DNA of 64,000 bases, taken from contig NZ_JABWGN010000008.1 of the NCBI RefSeq assembly GCF_013363975.1, positions 434,001 to 498,000 of the forward strand. The letters are read 5' to 3'. A program made the translations under genes and the position numbers. The notes beneath the pieces were generated by a model. It did not search any database, had not been told where the DNA came from, and was given only the letters and a program-made list of their open reading frames with translations. This document shows positions 49,771-59,800 of the stretch, in pieces (within the stretch, counting starts at the first letter, position 1; each line of letters opens with the position of its first letter). The stretch comes from Nonomuraea montanisoli. Its GTDB lineage: Bacteria; Actinomycetota; Actinomycetes; Streptosporangiales; Streptosporangiaceae.

Positions 49771-51885
49771 ATGCCAGTCATCCCGGTTCCCGGCCGCCAG
49801 CACACCTGGGCCGCCCTCACCCCGGCCACCGCGTACGTCTTCGGCGTCGAGAGCGCCGACGACACCCGCGTCGTCCAGCACTACTGGGGGCCGAGGCTGC
49901 CCGGGGCCGCGCTCGAGGAGGTCGCCGCCGACGCCACGGCCTGGTTCGTCACCGGTTTCCACGACCCGGCCGACGTCTGCGAGCTGCTGCCCGTCGACGG
50001 CGGGCGCCGCTGGGGGGTGCCGTCGCTGCAGGCCGTGTATCCCGGCGGCGTCCGCTCGGTCGAGCTGTCCTTCGACCGGGCCGTCGAGCACGGGCCCGGC
50101 GAGCTGGAGCTGGTGCTGCGCGACCAGGTCCACGGCCTGCGCGTCGGCCTGTTCGTGCGCGTCCACGACGACACCGACGTGGTCGAGCGCTGGACCGCGG
50201 TGACCAACGAATCCGGCGAGCCCGTCCACCTGCAGCGGCTCGACTCCGGCGCGTGGGCGCTGCCCGAGCAGGCCGGGCACCGCTGCACCGGCGTGGCCGG
50301 CGCCTGGGGCCGCGAGACCCGGCTCCACCGGGGCGAGCTGCCGGTCGGCGAGACCACGTTCACCAGCAGGACCGGCACCACCTCGCACCGGGCCAACCCC
50401 TGGATCATGATCGGCGACGCCGGTGAGACCACCGGGGAGGTGTGGAGCGTCGCGCTGGCCTGGAGCGGCTCGTGGCGGCTCACCGCGCAGCGCCGCCCCG
50501 AGGGCGACGTGGCCGTCACCGCCGGGTTCGGCCACGAGGGCCTCACCTGGCCCCTCGCGCCGGGCGCGGCCCTGCGCACGCCGTCCGCCCTCGGGCTGCA
50601 CACCACCGGCGGGTACGGCGCCGCCAGCCGCGCCTGGCACGCCTACGCGCGCGGGCACGTGCTGCCCACCCCGGCCGAGGAGCGGCCCGTCCTGTACAAC
50701 TCGTGGGAGGCCACCGGCTTCGACGTCACCGAGGACGGCCAGCTCGCGCTCGCCCGGCGGGCCGCCGAGCTGGGCGTCGAGCTGTTCGTCGTCGACGACG
50801 GCTGGTTCGGCACCCGCACCGACGACACGCGCGGCCTCGGCGACTGGTGGCCCAACCCCGACCGCTTCCCGCAGGGGCTCGGCAAGCTGTTCGACGGCGC
50901 CCGCGACCTGGGCATGCAGGCCGGGCTCTGGGTGGAGCCCGAGATGGTCAACCCCGACAGCGACCTCTACCGCGAGCACCCCGACTGGACGCTGCACTTC
51001 CCGGGCCGCCGCCGCGACACCATGCGCAACCAGCTCGTCCTCAACTTCGGCCGCGAGGACGTGCGCGCCTGGGCGCTCGCCTGGCTGGACGGGCTCGTCA
51101 CCGAGTACGGCCTGGCCTACCTCAAGTGGGACATGAACCGCAGCTTCAGCCAGGCCGGCTGGGCCGAGGGCGGCGACCTGCTGTGGATCGAGCACACCCG
51201 CGGCGTGTACGCCATCATGGACGAGCTGCGCGCCCGCCACCCCGGCCTGCGGATCGAGTCGTGCTCCGGCGGCGGCGGCCGGGCAGACCTCGGCATCCTG
51301 CGCCGCACCGACCAGGTGTGGACCTCCGACAACACCGACGCCCGCGACCGCCAGGCCATCCAGGACGGCTTCTCCTACCTGTACCCGGCGAGCGTGATGT
51401 CGTGCTGGGTGACCGACAGCCCCAACCCGATCACCGGGCGGGAGGTGCCGCTGCGCTACCGCTTCCACGTGGCCATGGCCGGCACGCTCGGCATCGGCGG
51501 TGACCTGACCCGCTGGAGCGAGGAGGAGCTGGCCGAGGCGCGGGAGCTGGTCGCCGCGTACAAGGAGGTGCGGCCGGTCATCCAGCACGGCGAGCTGCGC
51601 CGCCTGACCGGCTCGCCGGGCGTCACGGCCTCGGCGGTGCAGTACACGCTGGGCGACCGGGTCGTGGTGCTCGCCTACAACCCGTACAAGCTGGACGAGC
51701 GGCCGCCCCGCAGACTGCGCCTGGAGGGGCTCGACCCCGAAGCGCTCTACGAGGACGGGGCCGGCGTGCGCCGGCACGGGGCGGCGCTCATGCACCACGG
51801 ACTGACCCCGGCCTCGTGGTCGCTGTACGGGCCCGACTACCGCAGCGAGATGGTGGCGCTCCGCCGCGTCCAGGGCGGATCATGA
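49771..51885 (+). CDS. Alpha-galactosidase (GH36)
   Basis: A 704-residue glycoside hydrolase family 36 enzyme that releases alpha-galactose from oligosaccharides such as melibiose and raffinose. The nucleophile is Asp454 in YLKWDMNR and the acid/base is Asp520 in TSDNTDARDR. Other marks are the N-terminal beta-sandwich, DDGWFGTRTDDTRGLGDW and SCSGGGGRADLG. There is no signal peptide, so it acts on imported sugars. The ATG at 49771 has a GGAGG site eight bases upstream. It lies downstream of pgi and 4 bp before the GerW-like gene. Confidence 0.93.
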   Translation: MPVIPVPGRQHTWAALTPATAYVFGVESADDTRVVQHYWGPRLPGAALEEVAADATAWFVTGFHDPADVCELLPVDGGRRWGVPSLQAVYPGGVRSVELSFDRAVEHGPGELELVLRDQVHGLRVGLFVRVHDDTDVVERWTAVTNESGEPVHLQRLDSGAWALPEQAGHRCTGVAGAWGRETRLHRGELPVGETTFTSRTGTTSHRANPWIMIGDAGETTGEVWSVALAWSGSWRLTAQRRPEGDVAVTAGFGHEGLTWPLAPGAALRTPSALGLHTTGGYGAASRAWHAYARGHVLPTPAEERPVLYNSWEATGFDVTEDGQLALARRAAELGVELFVVDDGWFGTRTDDTRGLGDWWPNPDRFPQGLGKLFDGARDLGMQAGLWVEPEMVNPDSDLYREHPDWTLHFPGRRRDTMRNQLVLNFGREDVRAWALAWLDGLVTEYGLAYLKWDMNRSFSQAGWAEGGDLLWIEHTRGVYAIMDELRARHPGLRIESCSGGGGRADLGILRRTDQVWTSDNTDARDRQAIQDGFSYLYPASVMSCWVTDSPNPITGREVPLRYRFHVAMAGTLGIGGDLTRWSEEELAEARELVAAYKEVRPVIQHGELRRLTGSPGVTASAVQYTLGDRVVVLAYNPYKLDERPPRRLRLEGLDPEALYEDGAGVRRHGAALMHHGLTPASWSLYGPDYRSEMVALRRVQGGS

Positions 51886-51889
51886 CGGG

Positions 51890-52243
51890 ATGGACATCAA
51901 ACAGCTCATCGAGAAGTCCGGGGACGCCGGGGTCGTGAGGCGCGTCTTCGGTGAGCCTGTGCGTCAGGGCGATGTCACCGTCGTCCCGGTCGCCCGCGTC
52001 GCCGGAGGGGGCGGCGGCGGCGAGGGCAGGCGCCAGGCGGCGGAGGGGGAGGAGAGCGGCACGGGCAGCGGCGGCGGCTTCGGCTACGCCGCCTGGCCCG
52101 CGGGCGTCTACGTGATCAAGAACGACGACGTGCGCTGGCAGCCCGCGGTGGACGTCACCCGCATCGTGATCGGCGGCCAGATCACCTTCGTCGTGCTTCT
52201 GCTCATGCTCCGGTCCATCCTCAAGAAGCGCCGCCGCCGTTAG
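51890..52243 (+). CDS. GerW/YtfJ family protein
   Basis: A 117-residue protein of the GerW (sporulation protein YtfJ) family. The conserved core is FGEPVRQGDVTVVPVARV, followed by a Gly/Glu-rich loop and GVYVIKNDDVRWQPAVD. A C-terminal hydrophobic helix (about residues 93-110) and basic KKRRRR tail predict a tail anchor. In Bacillus the homologue is a spore protein; function in actinomycetes is unclear. It starts 4 bp after the alpha-galactosidase stop. Confidence 0.87.
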   Translation: MDIKQLIEKSGDAGVVRRVFGEPVRQGDVTVVPVARVAGGGGGGEGRRQAAEGEESGTGSGGGFGYAAWPAGVYVIKNDDVRWQPAVDVTRIVIGGQITFVVLLLMLRSILKKRRRR

Positions 52244-52249
52244 CCCGGC

Positions 52250-52286
52250 GAGGGTCCCGTACGTTTTCCGGGCGTACGGGACCCTC
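52250..52286. terminator. Bidirectional terminator
   Basis: GAGGGTCCCGTACG (52250-52263) and CGTACGGGACCCTC (52273-52286): a perfect 14-bp stem with a 9-base loop starting TTTT, between the convergent GerW-like and VIT1 genes. Confidence 0.85.
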
Positions 52287-52304
52287 CGCCGTTCAAGGGG
52301 CGGA

Positions 52305-53027
52305 TCAGGAGACGGTGACGCCCAGCAGATGGCCGATGCCGAAGGTCACGGCCGCGGCGCCGACGCCCAGGGCGAGCTGGCGCAGGCCGCCCAGCCACCA
52401 GGGCCGGGCCGTCATGCGCGCCACCACCGCGCCGAACCCGAACAGCGCCAGCACGCTCAGCACCACCGCCACCGTCAGCCCCGACGCCCCGAACAGGAAG
52501 GGCGCCAGCGGCACCAGAGCCCCGGCGGCGAACGCGCCGAACGACGAGGCGGCGGCCAGCCGCGGCGAGGGCAGGTCGTCGGGGTCCACGCCCAGCTCCT
52601 CGCGCACGTGGACGCGCAGCGCCTGCTCCGGGTCCGCCGACAGCCCGGCGGCGACCTTGCGGGCCAGCTCGGCGTCCAGTCCGCGGGCCCGGTAGAGGGC
52701 GGCCAGCTCGGCCTGCTCACCCTCCGGGTTGCGCGCGAGCTCGCGCCGCTCCACGGCGATCTCGGCGCGCATCAGCTCCGTCTGCGACTTCACGGAGGTG
52801 TACTCGCCGGCGGCCATCGAGCACGCGCCCGCGACCAGCCCGGCGAACCCGGCCAGCACCGCCCCGCGGCCCGCGCCCGCGGCGCCCACGACACCGGCGA
52901 TCAACGCGAAGTTCGAGACGAGTCCGTCCATGGCGCCGAACACCGCCGGCCGCAGCCATCCGCCCGTCACGTCACGGTGGGTGTGGTGCAGCTCGGGGGA
53001 CTGCGGCTGGGCGAGCTCGACGGTCAT
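52305..53027 (-). CDS. VIT1/CCC1-type iron/manganese transporter
   Basis: A 240-residue membrane protein with five predicted helices. The cytosolic Glu-rich loop (about 75-140) is typical. VIT1/CCC1 proteins export or sequester Fe2+/Mn2+. Early SNFALIAGVVGA and GLVAGACSMAAGEYTSVKSQ are family marks. An AT-rich dyad lies directly upstream, probably the site of a metal-dependent repressor or activator. It converges on the GerW-like gene. Confidence 0.9.
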   Translation of the reverse strand: MTVELAQPQSPELHHTHRDVTGGWLRPAVFGAMDGLVSNFALIAGVVGAAGAGRGAVLAGFAGLVAGACSMAAGEYTSVKSQTELMRAEIAVERRELARNPEGEQAELAALYRARGLDAELARKVAAGLSADPEQALRVHVREELGVDPDDLPSPRLAAASSFGAFAAGALVPLAPFLFGASGLTVAVVLSVLALFGFGAVVARMTARPWWLGGLRQLALGVGAAAVTFGIGHLLGVTVS

Positions 53028-53041
53028 GACAATGCCTCCAA

Positions 53042-53070
53042 ATGCCTATTTCTATGTGAAATTTAGGCAT
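53042..53070. promoter_or_regulatory. AT-rich dyad upstream of VIT1 gene
   Basis: ATGCCTA (53042-53048) and TAGGCAT (53064-53070), perfect 7-bp arms 15 bp apart, in a pocket with the lowest GC of the region. TTTAGGCATA-like half-sites resemble DtxR/MntR-type boxes; a metal regulator is inferred, not shown. Confidence 0.5.
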
Positions 53071-53247
53071 AGTTCCGGAGGAGCCGCAACGAAGGCGAGG
53101 CTTGCCTGAGCTGCGGCGTTACCGGGGAAGCCGGGCCCGGATCGAACACCTGCTCGGGCCGTGGGAGGTCCCGGACGGGCTGGGACCCCAGGTCAGGACG
53201 GGTGCCGCGACAGGCGCGCCGAAGGGTGGCGTGGAGGGTCATGACGC

Positions 53248-53284
53248 ATCGGCCGGGGGCGGTCACTGACCGCCCCCGGCCGAT
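53248..53284 (-). terminator. 17-bp-stem terminator
   Basis: ATCGGCCGGGGGCGGTC and its complement form a perfect 17-bp stem (53248-53264 with 53268-53284) around ACT, just after the stop of the minus-strand hypothetical gene (53296). Confidence 0.85.
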
Positions 53285-53295
53285 CTTTCGAGGCG

Positions 53296-54039
53296 TTACG
53301 GGTGTGCGCGAAGAGCGGGCGCCGGATCGGTCGCGCCGGCTTCGGCCGGCGGGACGGCGGAGCCCGGCGCCGGTCCGGTGGCGGGCCGGGGCGCGGGCAG
53401 AGGCGCGGGCAGGGCGGGGCCGTGGACGAGCGCCGAACAGTCGGCGATCGCCTCGGTCAGCAGCTCCCGCAGCAGCGTGTCCGGGTCGGGGATGCACGCC
53501 TGCACGATCCCCACCACCGACAGCTGCACCGCGTTCGGCGCGGCGTAGCGGCGGAAACCCTTCTCCGTGAGCTTCGCCGCGCGGCTGAACTTCCTGGCCT
53601 GCTCGGCCGCGCGCGGCACCTGGGCCAGTGCCGCTTCGCTGCGCTCGCTCAGCCGCCCCGGCGGTGCCCCGTCGAGGCGGCACATGACCTCCTCGGCCGC
53701 CAGCACCGAGACCGCCAGCGCGAGCTGCCGCTCGGCGGCCGCCACCGGCAGCGCAGTCGTCGCGCACCGGAGGGAGATCTGCGCGTCGAGGCGCAGGTCG
53801 TCGCCGGCCAGGCCGATGATGGACGGGACCAGCTCGATGAGCCTGCCCCGGTTGTCGTCGCTCGTGTTGTCGTTGACCAAGCGGGCGAGCGCGGCCAGCA
53901 GCGGGTGCGTGCAGGCCGGGTGATCGCTCCACCGCTCGCCGGCGAGATAGGACGCCAGCTCCATGAAGCAGGCACCGCGCTTCGGGTTGCGATGTCTCCC
54001 TCGGGACAGGACCGGCATGTGATCGAGGTAATTGTCCAC
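53296..54039 (-). CDS. Hypothetical protein with helical core (247 residues)
   Basis: I do not recognise the family. A 247-residue protein: an N-terminal GRHRNPKRGACFMELASYLAGERWSD segment (reads GRHRNPKRGAC, then FMELASYLAGE), a helical centre with LVNDNTSDDNRGRLIELVPS, and a Pro/Ala-rich tail (about 205-240). The pattern resembles uncharacterised actinobacterial proteins. The GTG at 54039 has GGAG six bases upstream; the frame beyond (to 54303) lacks similarity. A strong terminator follows. Confidence 0.72.
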   Translation of the reverse strand: MDNYLDHMPVLSRGRHRNPKRGACFMELASYLAGERWSDHPACTHPLLAALARLVNDNTSDDNRGRLIELVPSIIGLAGDDLRLDAQISLRCATTALPVAAAERQLALAVSVLAAEEVMCRLDGAPPGRLSERSEAALAQVPRAAEQARKFSRAAKLTEKGFRRYAAPNAVQLSVVGIVQACIPDPDTLLRELLTEAIADCSALVHGPALPAPLPAPRPATGPAPGSAVPPAEAGATDPAPALRAHP

Positions 54040-54450
54040 GGGTGCTCCAACTCGACGGATCGCCGTGATTCCAGTCTGCGCCGCCGATCGCGGGAGCGCC
54101 AGTGATGGGATGTTCGCCGCCTGCTCGGCCATGTCCCTGGGGTGCGGCCGGCAAGGATGGGGGAGACATCGGAGGAATGACGGCTTCGGGGCGATGGCGC
54201 ACCCCCGGCGGTTGGTGCCCGGATCGCCGGGTACGTAGCTGCTCGGAGACCTGTGCCGCGGAGGTGCCCGGCGCGGGGGCGAGCGGCGTGAGAACCCCGT
54301 CACCGTGCGGATTCGCGGTCAACGGCATGATCAAATGTGATCGAAAAGGAGAGCGCCCGGGGACGGGCACGTGCTAGGTTTCCGACACTTCCCGACTCGA
54401 GCGCCGGGCGGCGGCCGGGGTGTCACAGCCGCGCGGAGCTCCTCATCCGG
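54040..54450. other. 411-bp intergenic region
   Basis: No gene I can support. It holds a small inverted repeat GATCA-AATG-TGATC (54329-54342) and an AAAAGGAGAG motif (54343-54352) that is too far from any start to serve one. A short GTG frame from 54371 overlaps the next gene but has no ribosome site at a workable distance. Confidence 0.6.
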
Positions 54451-56664
54451 ATGGGGGCACCGACGGTGAGGTGGGCGCTGCTGCTCACGGCCGCGACGAC
54501 GCTGTGGCTGGCACAGCCCGCCGCGGCCCAGGCCACGGAAACGACCGGCACGACGGCGCAGGCCGCGCGCGCGGTTGAATCGACGGGCACGGCCGCGGCG
54601 AAGGGCGCGGTCGCGGCGGCGCGAACGAGCGCGGACAGGCGTGTCGTCTTCATCGGCGTGCCCGGCCTGCACTGGAACGACCTCGACCCGGCCCGCACCC
54701 CCCACCTGTGGGGGCTCGCGGGCCAGAGCGCGCTCGGATCGGTCTCGGTCAAGACCGTCGGCACCGTCGCGTGCCCGTACGACGGCTGGCTGAGCGTCTC
54801 CGCCGGCATCCGCTCCGCGGTCGGCCACGGCTGCGGCCTGCCGCCGGAGCCCGAGACGCGCGGCACCGGCGCGGTCGTGCCCGGTTTCCAGGACCTGCGC
54901 GGCCTTCGCGACGGCACGTACGCGGGCACGCTCGGCCAGGCCGTCCACGCCGCCGGGCAGTGCACGGCCGCGGTCGGCCCGGGGGCGGCGCTCGCCCTGG
55001 CCGACCTGGAGGGCAAGGTGGACGTGTACGCCGCCGAGCCCGCCGCGCTGGCCGACTGGACGCGCTGCCGCGTGACGGCCGTCGACGTGAACGAGCTGAT
55101 CACCCCGTACGTCTCCGGCGGCGGGCTGCCCGCCGAGCCCGAGGCGCTGACGCCGGCGCGGCGCGAGGAGGCGGCGCGCGCCGCCGACGCGAAGGTCGGC
55201 GAGGCACTGGCCAGGATCCCGGCCGGCAGCGACGTGGTGCTGGCCGGCATCGGCGACCACGGCACCATGCCGCACCTGCGGGTGGCCATGTGGAAGGGCT
55301 CCCAGGCGAAGCCGGGGGCGCTGCTCGGCACCACCTCGACCCGGCGCGACGACATCGTCATCCTGCCCGACATCGCCCCCACCGTGCTGGCCGCCGCCGG
55401 CATCGCGGCGCCGGCCACCGTCATCGGCGTCCCCTGGCACCCGGGCGCCGTGCTGAAACTGGACGAGGCCGTCGCGCACCTGCGCGAGTCCGACCTGACC
55501 GGCACCACCGTGCGCTCCACGACCGGCCTGTTCTTCACCGGGTTCGCCATCCTGCAGGTGTCGTTCTACGTCACCGCCTACCTGCTGCTCTCGCGCCGCA
55601 GGCGGCCCTACGCGGTGGGCGTCGCCGCCCTGGGGGTCGCCTCGATCCCCGTCTCCACGTACCTGGTGAACCTGCTGCCGTGGGTGCGCGCCGGCGTGCC
55701 GACCGCGGCCCTGGTCGGCGGGGTGCTCGGGATCGCGGCCCTGATCGTCCTGGCGGCCGTGGCGGGCCCGTGGCGGCGCCATCCGCTCGGCCCGCCCGCC
55801 GTGGTCGCCGGGGTCACCGCCGCCACCCTGGTCGGCGACCTGCTGAGCGGCACGACCCTGCAGTTCAACAGCCTCATGGGCTACACCGCCGTCGTGGGCG
55901 GCCGCTACTACGGGCTGGCCAACATCCCGTTCGCGCTGCTGGCCACCGCCGTGCTCATGGTGACCGCCGTCGCCGCCGACCACCTCGTGCGGGTCGGCCG
56001 CCGGACGGTCGCGGTCGCGCTGGTCTCCACGCTCGGCCTCGTCGCCATGCTGCTGGCCGGCTGGCCGGGCGTGGGCAGCGACTTCGGCGGCGTGATCGCC
56101 TTCGTGCCCGGCATCGCGGTGACGGCGATGCTGGTGGCGGGACGGCGGGTGTCGCTGATCAAGCTCGCCGGGTTCTGCGTGCTGGGCGGCGTGGCGGTGA
56201 CGATCATCGCGGTGCTGGACCACACGCGGCCCGTCGCGTCGCAGACGCACCTCGGCCGGTTCGTCGGCCAGGTGATCGACGGGACGTTCCTGCCCATGAT
56301 CGGCCGCAAGCTCGGGGCGATGCTCAACACCATGCTCTCGCCCAACCTCATGCCGATCGTGATCGTCGGGCTGGCGTTCCTCATCTTCGCGCTGCTGCGG
56401 CCGGCCAAGGTGAGCGCCGGCCTGGTGCCGCAGGCGTTCGCCCGGGCCCCGATGCTGCGGGCCGGCCTCGTGGGCGCGCTGGTGAGCGGCGTGGTGGGCA
56501 TGCTGGTCAACGACTCGGGCACGGCGGTGCTGTCCATGGCGGTGTCGCTGGCCGTGCCGCTGGTGCTGTACGCGGGCCTGCGCTCGCCGATGCCCGAGCC
56601 CGAGGCCGGCGACGCCCAGCCCGACGCCCTCGAACCCCACGGCGCGGCCCCCACCCCCGCCTGA
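54451..56664 (+). CDS. Alkaline-phosphatase-fold domain fused to multi-pass membrane domain
   Basis: A 737-residue protein. A signal peptide (about residues 1-26) is followed by a phosphatase-superfamily-like extracytoplasmic domain (about 50-350; RRVVFIGVPGLHWNDLDPA, AGIGDHGTMPHLRVAMW, ILPDIAPTVLAAAG). About ten membrane helices (residues 360-710) follow. Metal-ligand Asp/His positions are partly recognisable, but a full set is not confirmed. The substrate is unknown; cell-surface phosphate or lipid-linked groups are possible. The ATG at 54451 is the best start; a GTG at 54466 is an alternative. Confidence 0.76.
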   Translation: MGAPTVRWALLLTAATTLWLAQPAAAQATETTGTTAQAARAVESTGTAAAKGAVAAARTSADRRVVFIGVPGLHWNDLDPARTPHLWGLAGQSALGSVSVKTVGTVACPYDGWLSVSAGIRSAVGHGCGLPPEPETRGTGAVVPGFQDLRGLRDGTYAGTLGQAVHAAGQCTAAVGPGAALALADLEGKVDVYAAEPAALADWTRCRVTAVDVNELITPYVSGGGLPAEPEALTPARREEAARAADAKVGEALARIPAGSDVVLAGIGDHGTMPHLRVAMWKGSQAKPGALLGTTSTRRDDIVILPDIAPTVLAAAGIAAPATVIGVPWHPGAVLKLDEAVAHLRESDLTGTTVRSTTGLFFTGFAILQVSFYVTAYLLLSRRRRPYAVGVAALGVASIPVSTYLVNLLPWVRAGVPTAALVGGVLGIAALIVLAAVAGPWRRHPLGPPAVVAGVTAATLVGDLLSGTTLQFNSLMGYTAVVGGRYYGLANIPFALLATAVLMVTAVAADHLVRVGRRTVAVALVSTLGLVAMLLAGWPGVGSDFGGVIAFVPGIAVTAMLVAGRRVSLIKLAGFCVLGGVAVTIIAVLDHTRPVASQTHLGRFVGQVIDGTFLPMIGRKLGAMLNTMLSPNLMPIVIVGLAFLIFALLRPAKVSAGLVPQAFARAPMLRAGLVGALVSGVVGMLVNDSGTAVLSMAVSLAVPLVLYAGLRSPMPEPEAGDAQPDALEPHGAAPTPA

Positions 56665-56680
56665 CCCCTCCGCGTACCCG

Positions 56681-56721
56681 CCCGCGCCCCGCGTCCCGCT
56701 CCCGCCGAGCCGGGGCGCGGG
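56681..56721 (+). terminator. Hairpin between two surface-enzyme genes
   Basis: CCCGCGCCCCG (56681-56691) and CGGGGCGCGGG (56711-56721), an 11-bp stem with a 19-base loop, 17 bp after the membrane-protein stop. Confidence 0.62.
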
Positions 56722-56789
56722 TGCGACGGCCCTCTGTCCCGCGGCCGCTCTTGAAGTTTTCTTTTAGTTCATCGCCAAGTCTTGAAAGT

Positions 56790-56795
56790 TATAGT
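56790..56795 (+). promoter_or_regulatory. -10 element TATAGT
   Basis: TATAGT (56790-56795) lies 22 bp before the GTG at 56817, in a short AT-rich stretch after a hairpin. The -35 is weak (about 56767-56773). It gives the downstream gene its own promoter. Confidence 0.5.
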
Positions 56796-56816
56796 CGCGA
56801 GCGATTGAGTTCGGTC

Positions 56817-59800
56817 GTGCAGACCCTCCGTTACGTGGCCGCCGCCGCGTCCGCGCTCCTGTTAGGAGTCGCGCTCCCGGCGCAGGCCGACCCCCAGCCC
56901 CCCGCCGAGGACGCGCTCGAAGCGTCGTCCTACCCTCCCGCCTCCACGCTCCTGGCCGACGCCACGGCCACCGCCGCGGCAGCCACGCAGCGGCTGGAGA
57001 CCGACAAGCGGACGCGGCCCGTCGCCCCCGGCGTCTCGCTCACCTCCTTCGACAGCTACGACGCGCTCGGCTGGCTGCGCGGCGACGCCGTCACCGCCGA
57101 CCTCGGCGGCGCCAAGGCCGACTACGTCTACTCCGGCGAGGTCACCAAGACCGAGCCGCTGTCCGGCCCCGCCAAGCGCGCCCGGGCCGTCGTGGCCGTC
57201 AACGGCGACTTCTTCGACATCAACGCCTCCGGCGCCGCCCAGGGCGTCGGCATCCAGAACGGCACCCTCATCCAGTCGCCCGTCGCAGGCCACGAGAACG
57301 CCGTCGCGATCACCGGCGACGGCGTCGGCCGGGTCCTCAAGGCGTACTTCGAGGGCACCGCCACCCCGGCGGGCGGCGCGCCGGTCACGCTCACCCAGTT
57401 CAACCAGGTGATCCAGAAGGACGGCGTCGGCCTGTTCACGCCGCTGTGGGGCTCCTACACGCGGGCCCGCGCCGTCGAGGGCGCCTCCGCCGTCACCGAG
57501 GTCGTCCTCAGGGACGGCGTCGTCGCCGAGGTGCGGCAGGCGGCCGGCACCGGCCCCATCCCGGCGGGCACGACCGTCCTGCTGGGCCGCGACGGCGGCG
57601 CCGCCGCGCTGGCCGCGCTCAGGGCCGGCGACCGGATCGACGTCGCCTACCGGCCGAAGACGACCGACGGCAGCACGCTCAAGGCCGCCGTCGGCGGCAA
57701 CTACGTGCTGGTCAAGGACGGCGTCGTGCAGAACTCCGCCGACCCGGCCGCGCACCCGCGCACCGCGGTCGGCTTCTCCGCCGACGGCCGCAAGATGTAC
57801 CTGCTGACCGTGGACGGCCGCCAGGCCGACAGCCGTGGCGTCACCCTCAACGAGCTGGCCGCGATGATGGCCGAGCTGGGCGCCGCCAACGCCCTCAACC
57901 TCGACGGCGGCGGCTCCTCGACCATGCTCGCCCGCGAGCCGGGCCAGGCCGACGTCCAGGTCGAGAACAGCCCGTCCGACGGCGGCGAGCGGCACGTCCC
58001 CAACGGCATCGCCCTGTTCTCCCCCGAGGGCAGCGGCAAGCTGAAGGGCTTCTGGCTGGAGACCGCCGGCGACCCGTCCCGCGTGCCCGGCACCGGCCCG
58101 GTCGCGGGCGGCCGGCCCGACCGCGTCTTCCCCGGCCTCACCCGGCGCCTGACCGCCGCCGGGTACGACGAGACGTACGGCCCCGCCGCCGGCACCCCGG
58201 CCTGGCGCTCCGAGCCGGCCGTCCACGGCGTCGTCCGCGACGGGAAGTTCCACGCCCTCGTGCCCGGCCAGACCACCGTCACCGCCTCGCGCGGCGCCGC
58301 CAAGGGCACGCTGGAGCTCACCGTCCTGCAGCCGCTGCGGCGCCTCGGCCTCACCACCGACCGCGTCGGCCTGCCCGGCGCCTCCGGCAGCGCCACGTTC
58401 GGCGTCGTCGGCTATGACCGCAACGGCAACTCGGCGCCCATCGAGCCCTCCGACCTGACCCTGTCCTACGACAAGGACCTGTTCGAGGTGACGCCGGCCG
58501 ACCAGGGGTACTTCACGGTCAAGGCCAAGAAGGAGACCGGCTCCGGCCTCATCACCGCCAAGGTCGGCTCGATCAGCGCCGCCGTGCCCGTCACGGTCGG
58601 CTTCGAGGACAAGCCGGTCGCCGGCTTCGACGACGCCGCGTCCTGGACGTTCGCCGCGGCCCGCGCCACCGGCTCCCTGTCGGCCACGACCGGGCAGAGC
58701 GGGGGCGGCCTCAAGCTGGCCTACGACTTCACCCAGTCCACCGCCACCCGCGCCGCGTACGCCAGCCCGCCCCAGCAGATCGTCGTGCCGGGGCAGCCGC
58801 AGGCGTTCGGGATGTGGATCAACTCCACCGGCAAGGGCGAGTGGCCCAGCCTGGAGTTCTACGACGCGCTCGGCCAGTCGCAGATCCTGCGCGGACCGTA
58901 CATGACGTGGACCGGCTGGAAGTACGTCGAGTTCGCGGTGCCGGCGGGCGTCAACTACCCGCTGAAGCTGCGGCGCTTCTACGTGGCCGAGACGCGCGCC
59001 GACCAGAAGTACACCAACGAGATCGTCATCGACGGGCTCGTCGCCAAGGTGCCGCCGTCGGTGACGGCCCCGCCCGCCGCCAAGGTCAGCGACCCGGTGG
59101 TCAGGCCGGACGTGGCCGCGATGCCGTGGCGGTTCGCGGTCATGTCGGACGCCCAGTTCGTGGCCCGCGACCCCGACAGCGACATCGTCCGCAACGCCCG
59201 CCGCACGCTGCGCGAGATCAAGGCCGCCGAGCCGGACTTCCTGCTCATCAACGGCGACCTCGTGGACGAGGCGTCGCCGGAGGACTTCGCGCTGGCCAAG
59301 CGCATCCTCGACGAGGAGCTGGGCGGCGCGCTGCCGTACCACTACGTGCCCGGCAACCACGAGGTCATGGGCGGCAAGATCGACAACTTCAAGGCCGTCT
59401 TCGGCGACACGTACCAGACGTTCGACCACAAGGGCACCCGCTTCGTCACGCTCGACACCTCGCGCCTGAACCTGCGCGGCGGCGGCTTCGAGCAGGTCGC
59501 GATGCTGCGCGAGCAGCTCGACGCGGCGGCCCGCGACGCCTCGGTCGGCTCGGTCGCCGTGCTGTTCCACGTGCCGCCGCGTGACCCCACGCCCGGCAAG
59601 GGCAGCCAGCTCGGCGACCGCAAGGAGGCCGCGCTGGTCGAGCAGTGGCTCGCCGACTTCCAGCGGACCACCGGCAAGGGCGCCGCCTACATCGGCGCGC
59701 ACGTCGGCACCTTCCACGCCTCGCGGGTGGACGCGGTGCCGTACTTCATCAACGGCAACTCCGGCAAGAACCCGGCCACGGCCGCGGACGACGGCGGGTT

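Noticed and set aside
54371..54467. A short GTG frame upstream of the phosphatase-fold gene
   Set aside because: Its nearest ribosome-like motif is about 20 bases away and the translation is Arg/Gly/Ser low-complexity.
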